Shown here: one piece after another, positions 1 through 4,410 of the stretch
How the letters are laid out: every line of letters starts with the position of its first letter
Position numbering within the stretch: position 1 is the first letter of the stretch
Assembly (NCBI GenBank): GCA_016183075.1
Contig: JACPFH010000338.1
Location: 1 to 5,964 of the forward strand
DNA from: Deltaproteobacteria bacterium
Lineage (GTDB): Bacteria; Desulfobacterota; Binatia; UBA9968
Reading direction: 5' to 3'
Length of the DNA stretch: 5,964 nucleotides
Notes under the pieces: model-generated
Database searches by the model: none
What the model was told of the DNA's origin: nothing
Seen by the model: only the letters and a program-made list of their open reading frames with translations
Position numbers and translations under genes: made by a program

Positions 1-1
1 A

Positions 2-619
2 AAGAGAACCCGTGACCGCGAGCCCGCTGCCCAGGACGAGGAGCAACTTGTCGAAAGGTTAAAAGCCGGCGATCACCAGGCGTTCGAGGCAATCTTCCGG
101 CTTCATTCCAACAAGGTTTTTCAGTTGGCGTATAAGCTTATCCGTGACCGGATGGAAAGCGAAGAAGTTGTTCAGGATGTCTTCTTCACGGTCTACCAAA
201 AGGCGAGAACCTTTCGCGGCGGCTCTCAATTCTCAACTTGGCTATACCGTCTAACAGTAAACGCCGCCCTCGGCAGGTTACGTCGGAAAAAACGGAGCAA
301 AGAGGTCAACTACGAAGACTTCCTTCCCCAATTCCAGCCCGACGGGCATCACCGGGAACGCCCCGTCATTGATTGGTCCAACGACGTCGAAACTCAGTCG
401 TCAGGACGAGAGCTGCAGGATCTCCTTACCCGCGCTTTGAACCAACTCCGGCCCCAGGATAAGACGGTGGTCGTGCTCAGCGATCTTGAGGGCCTCCGGG
501 ACCAGGAGATAGCAAAAACTCTGGGATTGAGCGTGGCCGCGGTCAAAACGCGGCTCCACCGAGCTCGCCTTTTCCTGCGGGGACAGCTAGCAGTCCACTT
601 GGGACATTCACCAACATAG
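2..619 (+). CDS. ECF-family RNA polymerase sigma factor (5' truncated by window edge)
   Basis: The frame is open from base 2 to the TAG at 617-619 and gives 205 residues; no ATG or GTG start is visible in frame, so the true start lies upstream of the window. A TTG at 125 would cut into region 2 and is rejected as a start. Sigma region 2 spans roughly residues 15-98, with the core-binding segment EEVVQDVF (about 54-61) and the -10 recognition segment STWLYRLTVNAALGRLRRKK (about 78-97). A charged linker follows. Region 4 spans about 143-194, with the helix-turn-helix DQEIAKTLGLSVAAVKTRLHRAR. Such factors direct RNA polymerase to GGAACTT/TCTAA-like promoters, and three similar sites occur downstream. 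The gene is 13 bases from an anti-sigma gene, the usual sigma/anti-sigma pairing. Family assignment is firm; the inducing signal and ECF subgroup are not readable. Confidence 0.94.
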   Translation, partial: KRTRDREPAAQDEEQLVERLKAGDHQAFEAIFRLHSNKVFQLAYKLIRDRMESEEVVQDVFFTVYQKARTFRGGSQFSTWLYRLTVNAALGRLRRKKRSKEVNYEDFLPQFQPDGHHRERPVIDWSNDVETQSSGRELQDLLTRALNQLRPQDKTVVVLSDLEGLRDQEIAKTLGLSVAAVKTRLHRARLFLRGQLAVHLGHSPT

Positions 620-632
620 GGAACTTTCGGCT

Positions 633-923
633 ATGAGTAAAGGTAGCAATTCAGCAAAAACGAGGTTCCTAAAATCAGACGATTGTAAAGACGCGACCTC
701 GCTCCTGCTGGATTATCTGGCAGGGACACTGCCTCCCAAAGTCAAACGTGCATTTGAGCGGCACCTGAGCATCTGCCCCGATTGTGTATCTTTCTTGAAC
801 ACTTATAAGAAGACGCTTCAACTTGCCCAGTCCTTTCTCCGTCAAAATATTTCAGCGGGCAAGCTAGCGCGCGTGGAGCGCTCGCTCAGCCGACGCCTGA
901 AGAGGTCGAAGCGGCCTCCCTAA
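633..923 (+). CDS. Soluble zinc-finger anti-sigma factor (ZAS / zf-HC2 type)
   Basis: This 96-residue protein starts at ATG 633, 13 bases after the sigma factor stop, so the two are probably co-transcribed and translationally close. It carries the zinc-binding anti-sigma signature H44-x3-C48-x2-C51 (FERHLSICPDCVSF) with an additional upstream Cys18 in DDCKDATSLLLDYLAG, as in the zf-HC2 fold that clamps ECF sigma factors. No membrane segment is visible, so it should act in the cytoplasm, perhaps sensing oxidants or metals through the Zn-thiolates as described for RsrA/ChrR-like proteins (family knowledge, not shown here). The C-terminal tail is Arg/Lys-rich (RSLSRRLKRSKRPP). The ribosome-binding site is weak (AGGGAA near 618-623). 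Its zinc-finger region is strikingly like that of the ORF at 1313. The function call is strong; the sensed signal is unknown. Confidence 0.88.
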   Translation: MSKGSNSAKTRFLKSDDCKDATSLLLDYLAGTLPPKVKRAFERHLSICPDCVSFLNTYKKTLQLAQSFLRQNISAGKLARVERSLSRRLKRSKRPP

Positions 924-971
924 TGCCGTGACCCCAACGAACGGGGTTGCAGCCAATTTCCGACATCCCGC

Positions 972-1000
972 AACCTTTTTACCCTCCTCGGCGTCTAACA
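972..1000 (+). promoter_or_regulatory. ECF sigma-dependent promoter, copy 1 (P1)
   Basis: The -35-like AACCTTTTT (972-980) and -10-like GTCTAACA (993-1000) are separated by 12 bases (13 bases between the T-run and TCTAACA). The layout resembles ECF/SigmaE promoters (GGAACTT, about 16 bases, TCTAA). It recurs nearly identically at 1752-1781. A start site about 7 bases after the -10 would give a leader of about 30 bases before the Shine-Dalgarno-equipped ATG at 1036. The assignment to the sigma factor at 2-619 is inferred from proximity and repetition. Confidence 0.62.
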
Positions 1001-1035
1001 AGTAAGAACCATCTCTTTTAGAGGGAGGCCCGCCG

Positions 1036-1263
1036 ATGGCCCAGGGCACCACCCAGCGTAGGGATACCAAAGAGAGAACTTCCATCATCCACACGACGTT
1101 CCTTGATCTCATCCGCGAGCTTAGCGAACTCACCGACGACGACAATTTGGTGGTCGCGGCAGCTACTCATCTGCTGCGATCGTGTCGTGCCAGGGCGCCG
1201 CGGTTGATGGCACCGGTTAAGGTGGTGGAGCACGCGCAGGCATGGCCCCAAAGGCGCGCTTGA
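1036..1263 (+). CDS. Small hypothetical protein, 75 aa, likely ECF regulon member
   Basis: The ATG at 1036 sits 7 bases after a strong ribosome-binding site, GAGGGAGG (1021-1028), and downstream of promoter copy 1. The product is a small, soluble, mostly helical-looking protein with no signal peptide or membrane segment. Its recognisable core is TTFLDLIRELSELTDDDNLVVAAATHLL followed by a basic stretch and APVKVVEHA. This pattern resembles small uncharacterised proteins I recall of the form 'LxDLVxxLSExTxDDxxVVAxVxHLxxSxRVRL', often seen near stress or signalling genes; that is recollection, not a database match. Function is unknown. The second zinc-finger ORF starts 49 bases downstream and may share its transcript. 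The antisense frames over this stretch look like shadows. Reality of the gene rests on the ribosome-binding site, promoter position and protein-like composition. Confidence 0.62.
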   Translation: MAQGTTQRRDTKERTSIIHTTFLDLIRELSELTDDDNLVVAAATHLLRSCRARAPRLMAPVKVVEHAQAWPQRRA

Positions 1264-1312
1264 GCCGTAGCCGGCAACATGATCCGCGGGCCACACGAAA
1301 GAAAGACTCCTC

Positions 1313-1582
1313 TTGGCAACGCGAACCCGTAAAGAACCCGCCCGACGACGCCTAACGTGCAGAAAAGCGACATCATTGATCGGCGCCTATCTCACGGCAG
1401 AGCTGGATCGAATGCACGCCGTTGCCTTCGAGAGGCATTTGCGTGACTGTCCCGACTGCGTAGCCTTTCTCAACACGTATAAGAAGACCATCCAGTTAGC
1501 CCAATCCTTTCTGAACAAAAAAACAGCTATTCCCCCGCTCGGCCGCCGGGCATGCCAACTCGAGATCCGACCACGCCGCTGA
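1313..1582 (+). CDS. Second zinc-finger anti-sigma-like protein, paralogue of 633-923
   Basis: This 89-codon frame has no ATG; TTG 1313 is the only plausible initiator between the in-frame stop at 1280-1282 and the domain, and it has only a weak purine-rich ribosome-binding site (GAAAGAAAG). The zinc signature is intact: Cys16, H42-x3-C46-x2-C49 (FERHLRDCPDCVAF). Across about 53 residues it shares about 34 with the first anti-sigma by hand alignment, 26 of 30 in the stretch starting AFERHL. Many of the matching codons differ at synonymous positions, which argues for an old duplication kept under selection rather than a recent copy. The C-terminus after FLNKK does not align with the first copy and follows a run of seven A, so a frameshift is possible. 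It probably binds an ECF sigma factor; whether the same one is unknown. The poor start leaves open that it is a decaying gene. Confidence 0.66.
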   Translation: MATRTRKEPARRRLTCRKATSLIGAYLTAELDRMHAVAFERHLRDCPDCVAFLNTYKKTIQLAQSFLNKKTAIPPLGRRACQLEIRPRR

Positions 1583-1751
1583 GCGCTTAGCTCGTCTCCG
1601 GGTCACCTGGGACCGATTCAGAAGAGCAGGTCTCCAATTGTCTCGGGGCCTTCCGAACGGAGCGCGCTTCGGCCACAACCCGCCGGGAAACACTTCCCGG
1701 GAACTCGAACCGCTGACTTTTGGTTATGAGCTTGACGATGCTGAATGGCCG
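1583..1751 (+). other. Non-coding gap with a short hairpin
   Basis: No convincing gene lies here. A frame is open on the + strand from before 1638 across the promoter and start of the next gene, but it has no ribosome-binding site or recognisable protein pattern. The one structure seen is a 7-bp stem CCGGGAA (1683-1689), loop ACAC, TTCCCGG (1694-1700). It has no trailing T-run, so it is not a good rho-independent terminator. Transcripts from upstream could therefore read through into the next gene. Confidence 0.4.
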
Positions 1752-1781
1752 AAACTTTTTCCGGTTCTCGGGCATCTAACA
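1752..1781 (+). promoter_or_regulatory. ECF sigma-dependent promoter, copy 2 (P2)
   Basis: AAACTTTTT (1752-1760) is followed after 14 bases by TCTAACA (1775-1781). The region just before the -10 (TTCTCGGGCA) also matches copy 1 (TCCTCGGCG), so the similarity goes beyond the two boxes. A start site near 1788 would leave a leader of about 22 bases containing the AAAGGAGG ribosome-binding site of the exported-protein gene at 1810. This is the best-placed of the three copies. Recognition by the local ECF sigma factor is inferred. Confidence 0.66.
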
Positions 1782-1809
1782 GGCAAAACTGAGAAAGGAG
1801 GTGATCGCG

Positions 1810-2115
1810 ATGGGCAAAAGCAAGACAGCGTTGGCCGCTTTACTTCTTGTCGGGAGCTTTCTGTTTGGTGTCTCAGGAGCGGCGGCCGAGACAATCCTCT
1901 ATAGGGCGCAATTCGGGGACGCCAACTACTGTCATCTGAAGTTTCCGGCAATCGAGGAGAGCACGCTCTTTACCAATCAGCCCGTGCTTAAGGATTCCGG
2001 AACATCCGACATTATCGACTTCTACGGATCGTGTGATCATGACCCTGTCGGGATGGCCGAGGTCGCGCGGCAAACGTACGACTACCACCGCGCCCAGTTC
2101 GGTGGCGATAGTTAA
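1810..2115 (+). CDS. Small exported protein of unknown function (signal peptide, two Cys)
   Basis: The start is ATG 1810, 7 bases after AAAGGAGG (1795-1802); a GTG at 1801 lies inside that ribosome-binding site and is rejected. The 101-residue product begins with a clear Sec signal peptide: K3/K5, a hydrophobic core ALAALLLVGSFLFGV, and a likely cleavage site GAAA|ET near residue 26. That leaves about 75 mature residues. The mature part has Cys41 in NYCHLKFPAI and Cys75 in DIIDFYGSCDHDP, two positions that could form a disulfide or bind metal. The motif blocks YCHxKFP, PVLKD and IDFYGxCDxDP look like a conserved small periplasmic family I have seen only as 'hypothetical'. It is placed directly behind promoter copy 2 and before a strong terminator, so it is likely a single-gene transcript of the ECF regulon. 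Envelope stress is a reasonable but unproven context. Confidence 0.78.
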   Translation: MGKSKTALAALLLVGSFLFGVSGAAAETILYRAQFGDANYCHLKFPAIEESTLFTNQPVLKDSGTSDIIDFYGSCDHDPVGMAEVARQTYDYHRAQFGGDS

Positions 2116-2136
2116 AACGCCGCTGCGGGGAAAGCG

Positions 2137-2169
2137 CTAAAAAGGGGGAGGTAACCTCCCCCTTTTTAG
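2137..2169 (+). terminator. Rho-independent terminator, perfect 15-bp stem
   Basis: CTAAAAAGGGGGAGG (2137-2151), loop TAA, then the exact inverted repeat CCTCCCCCTTTTTAG (2155-2169). The G/C-rich inner stem followed by a T5 run is a textbook intrinsic terminator, and the matching A-run makes it potentially active on both strands. It begins 21 bases after the exported-protein stop and separates the ECF block from the aquaporin/dehydrogenase region. Confidence 0.92.
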
Positions 2170-2248
2170 TCGGAAGCATTCAAACAAAAAATAGACTGAG
2201 AACTCATGCAAAGCCGCGCAGCCGCCCACAGGCATCCCAGGCCCCTTA

Positions 2249-2267
2249 CCCGCATCTTTTTTGCGGG
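2249..2267 (+). other. Hairpin overlapping the third promoter-like site
   Basis: CCCGCA (2249-2254) and TGCGGG (2262-2267) form a 6-bp stem around the loop TCTTTTT. The T-run that would be the -35 element of promoter copy 3 sits in this loop. It may be an operator-like palindrome or chance; no T-run follows the stem, so it is not a terminator for + strand transcripts. Confidence 0.35.
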
Positions 2268-2281
2268 CCGCGACATCTAAT
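2253..2281 (+). promoter_or_regulatory. Possible ECF sigma-dependent promoter, copy 3 (P3)
   Basis: CATCTTTTTT (2253-2262) and TCTAAT (2276-2281) have the same 13-base separation between T-run and TCTAA as copy 1. The -35 lacks the AAC core, so it is weaker than copies 1 and 2. The -10 ends only 5 bases before the GTG at 2287, so a transcript from it would be essentially leaderless for the aquaporin remnant. The dehydrogenase operon lies downstream with no terminator in between. Confidence 0.42.
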
Positions 2282-2286
2282 AGAGC

Positions 2287-2669
2287 GTGACCGACGCGAT
2301 CACTCGTCACTGGCCGGAGTATATGATGGAAGCGGCCGGCCTTGCCATTTTTATGGTCTTGGCTTGTTTGTTCGATTCACCGGGTTGTTTGCGGGAGCCC
2401 CGGTGGTAACATACATCACCTTCGAAGCTCCCATCTCCGGTATGAGTATGAACCCCGCACGCACATTTGGCTCGGCCTTTTCCGCGCAGGCATGGCAGGC
2501 TTTATGGATTTACCTTACGGCGCCGGTTCTCGGAATGCTCCTGGCAGCTCAGGTCTACCTCGGATGGAAAGGGAAACCGGGCATCTATTGCGCAAAGCTC
2601 CATCACGAAAGCGATAAACGATGCATTTTTTGCGGCCGGTATCGAATTTTCCGACTACAATCGGGCTGA
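2287..2669 (+). pseudogene. Aquaporin (MIP family) remnant with internal deletion and frame change
   Basis: From GTG 2287 the first frame reads VTDAITRHWPEYMMEAAGLAIFMVLACLF, which looks like the N-terminus and first helix of bacterial aquaporin-like proteins. In-frame stops at 2278-2283 exclude an earlier start. Around 2365-2375 the homology switches to another frame: RFTGLFAGAPVVTYITFEAPISGMSMNPARTFGSAF, then ALWIYLTAPVLGMLLAAQVYL and CAKLHHESDKRCIF, ending at TGA 2667-2669. This is the C-terminal half with the second NPA pore motif. The central helices and the first NPA motif, expected to be well over 80 residues, are missing, and the original frame stops at a TAA near 2408. An intact family member has about 230-280 residues and six membrane helices, so no functional channel can be made. 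The ribosome-binding site is also poor. Degeneration by a single deletion with frame loss is the simplest reading; an assembly error is the alternative. Confidence 0.86.
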
Positions 2670-2695
2670 GCTCTGATTCCTTCAAAGGAGGCATT

Positions 2696-3811
2696 ATGAA
2701 GGCCCTTGCCGCATTCCCAGGAAAGCGTCAAATCAACTTGATCGAGCACGAGCTACCGAAGATCTCAAGTCCCACGCAGGTCAAACTCCGAATGGTCGAA
2801 GCCGGCGTGTGCGGAACGGACAGGGAGATCAGCGCCTTTCAGTACGGCACTCCCCCCAAGGGCAGTGATTACCTGGTCATCGGCCACGAATCGCTTGGAG
2901 AGGTGGTGGAGGTGGGATCGGCGGTCACCCGGGTCAAGGTCGGCGACCTCGTGGTCCCCATGGTCCGTCGGCCCTGCCCGCACGACCACTGCACGGCGTG
3001 CCGGTCGGACCGCCAGGACTTTTGCTACACAGGAGACTTTAAGGAGCGCGGCATAAACGGCGAGCACGGGTTCATGACCGAGTTTGTGGTGGATGACGAA
3101 AAGTATATGAACCCGGTCCCCCGCGAGCTGCGCGAAGTCGCGGTTCTGGTTGAGCCGCTAACGATCGCAGAGAAGGCCCTTGCCCAGGTCTGGCAGGTAC
3201 AGCAGCGTCTTCCCTGGTCCTGCGCTGTCGCGCCGGGAAAGGATACACCTTACCGCCATCGGGCCTTGGTTCTGGGGGCTGGGCCAGTCGGGCTCTTGGG
3301 TGCCATGGCATTGGTCGTTTCGGACTTTGCAACCTATGTCTATTCCCGCGAGCGCGCACCGAACCCTAAAGCTTCCCTCGTGGAGTCAATCGGCGCAACC
3401 TATGTTTCCGCAGAGACAGACTCCCTGGAAAAGCTCGCCGAGCGCGTGGGGAATATCGACCTCGTTTATGAGGCGACGGGTGCATCGCGCCTATCCTTCG
3501 AGGTGATGAGGTTCCTCGGAACCAACGGCATCTTCGTCTTCACCGGCGTGCCGGGACGAAGGGGCCCGATCGAAATCGACACGGATCTCATCATGAAAAA
3601 CCTCGTGCTCAAAAACCAGGTGGTGTTCGGGACCGTCAACGCGGGTTGCGACGCCTTCGAGGCGGCGATTCGGGACCTCGCAACGTTCAAACAGCGTTGG
3701 CCGGAAGCGCTTCGAACCGTAATCACGGGCCGTTTCCCCATGGAGAGCTACCGCGACTTGCTGCTCGGCGAAGCACATGGGATTAAAAACGTGATCATGC
3801 TGGCGGGTTGA
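2696..3811 (+). CDS. Zinc-dependent glucose 1-dehydrogenase, archaeal (Sulfolobus) type, MDR superfamily
   Basis: ATG 2696 follows AAAGGAGG (2684-2691) by 4 bases; the frame extends up to ATG 2621 but that lies inside the aquaporin remnant and adds unrelated residues. The 371-residue protein is full length. N-terminal GroES-like domain: catalytic zinc ligands Cys39 (GVCGTDRE) and His64-Glu65 (IGHESLG), and structural zinc lobe Cys94, Cys99, Cys102, Cys110. Glu153 in VLVEPLTIAEKA is typical of the glucose dehydrogenase subgroup. Rossmann domain: GAGPVG at 194-199, followed by YSRERAPNP (216-224), whose Ser/Arg residues suggest NADP+ use or dual specificity. The C-terminal part VFTGVPGRRGPIEIDTDLIMKNLVLKNQVVFGTVNAG is also characteristic. 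Expected reaction: oxidation of D-glucose or a related aldose to the lactone with NAD(P)+, in the cytoplasm. The DM13 gene begins 14 bases after its stop, so they form an operon. The exact sugar is inferred from family. Confidence 0.94.
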   Translation: MKALAAFPGKRQINLIEHELPKISSPTQVKLRMVEAGVCGTDREISAFQYGTPPKGSDYLVIGHESLGEVVEVGSAVTRVKVGDLVVPMVRRPCPHDHCTACRSDRQDFCYTGDFKERGINGEHGFMTEFVVDDEKYMNPVPRELREVAVLVEPLTIAEKALAQVWQVQQRLPWSCAVAPGKDTPYRHRALVLGAGPVGLLGAMALVVSDFATYVYSRERAPNPKASLVESIGATYVSAETDSLEKLAERVGNIDLVYEATGASRLSFEVMRFLGTNGIFVFTGVPGRRGPIEIDTDLIMKNLVLKNQVVFGTVNAGCDAFEAAIRDLATFKQRWPEALRTVITGRFPMESYRDLLLGEAHGIKNVIMLAG

Positions 3812-3825
3812 AGGAGGATATCTAC

Positions 3826-4335
3826 ATGCACCGTAAACGTATGGTCGGCATTATCGGCGGAGTTGTCGTTCTTGCCATGGCCATCACCTGGTATCTTTTC
3901 CGTCCTGAATTACTCTTTATTAATCGGACGGTGAGTGAAAAATTTCCCGCCTCCGGCAAGGAAGCAACCTCGGCCAGCTCAGCACCGACGGTTTTGTCGC
4001 GCGGAAGCTTTCACGGCCTCGCCCACGAGACCAAAGGAGTGGCCACGATCTATGAACTCCCGGACGGGAAAAGGGCGCTTCGGCTCACGGAATTCGAGAC
4101 CTCAAACGGGCCTGATGTCCGTGTTTATCTCGTGGCCGCTCTGGAGGCGAAGGACAATGAGACGGTGAGGCGCGCCGGCTTTGTTGACCTCGGCGCGATG
4201 AAAGGCAATATAGGGGATCAGAACTACGAAGTCGGTGCCGACATAGACCTGGGCAAGTATCGCTCCGTCAGCATCTGGTGCCACCGCTTCGGTGTGAACT
4301 TCGGCGCCGCTTCTTTGGCACCCGCGAGAGGTTAA
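3826..4335 (+). CDS. Membrane-anchored DM13-domain protein (putative electron transfer)
   Basis: ATG 3826 follows AAGGAGG (3811-3817), which itself begins at the last base of the dehydrogenase stop; a TTG at 3808 would place the start before that site and is rejected. The 169-residue protein has basic residues then one hydrophobic segment at about 6-25 (MVGIIGGVVVLAMAITWYLF), with no cleavage site, so an N-terminal anchor facing the periplasm is likely. A Ser/Ala-rich linker (about 41-56) leads to a complete DM13 domain, about 57-166: SRGSFHGLAHETKG, LRLTEFETSNGPDVRVYL, VDLGAMKGNIGDQNYEV, and YRSVSIWCHRFGVNFGAASL with the conserved Cys152. DM13 has been proposed as a redox/electron-transfer domain (family knowledge). 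Sitting between two oxidoreductase genes fits that idea, but the partner and cofactor are unknown. Confidence 0.93.
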   Translation: MHRKRMVGIIGGVVVLAMAITWYLFRPELLFINRTVSEKFPASGKEATSASSAPTVLSRGSFHGLAHETKGVATIYELPDGKRALRLTEFETSNGPDVRVYLVAALEAKDNETVRRAGFVDLGAMKGNIGDQNYEVGADIDLGKYRSVSIWCHRFGVNFGAASLAPARG

Positions 4336-4410
4336 AACACCGGGAAAAACTTAAGGCCGGCACGAGGAGCCGCAAGAAATTCGAGGCGGGAACATAGAAA
4401 GGAAAAATCT

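Noticed and set aside
249..256. GTCTAACA inside the sigma factor gene, identical to the -10 of promoter copy 1
   Set aside because: No suitable -35 element lies about 15 bases upstream; the nearest CAACTT is too close, and the site is within a conserved coding region.
931..947. ACCCC/GGGGT inverted repeat after the first anti-sigma gene
   Set aside because: Only 5 bp with a 7-base loop and no T-run, so not a credible terminator.
864..1296. Minus-strand open frames across the first anti-sigma end and the small-protein gene
   Set aside because: Low-complexity translations without ribosome-binding sites or recognisable domains; they overlap better-supported + strand genes and a promoter.
1801..1809. 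GTG start three codons upstream of the exported protein ATG
   Set aside because: The GTG lies within the AGGAGGTG ribosome-binding site; ATG 1810 has correct spacing and a normal signal-peptide start.
1638..1904. Open frame on + strand crossing promoter copy 2 and the exported-protein gene
   Set aside because: No ribosome-binding site, no domain, and it overlaps a clear signal-peptide gene in another frame; it could only matter as a frameshifted tail of the second anti-sigma.
2621..2695. 25-codon N-terminal extension of the glucose dehydrogenase from ATG 2621
   Set aside because: It lies in the aquaporin remnant, has no ribosome-binding site, and the family N-terminus begins at MKALAAFPGK, at ATG 2696 behind AAAGGAGG.
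4345..4410. GGGAAAAACTT before the GMC gene as a fourth ECF promoter
   Set aside because: No TCTAA-like -10 follows at 13-17 bases; the gene is more likely read from the upstream operon promoter.
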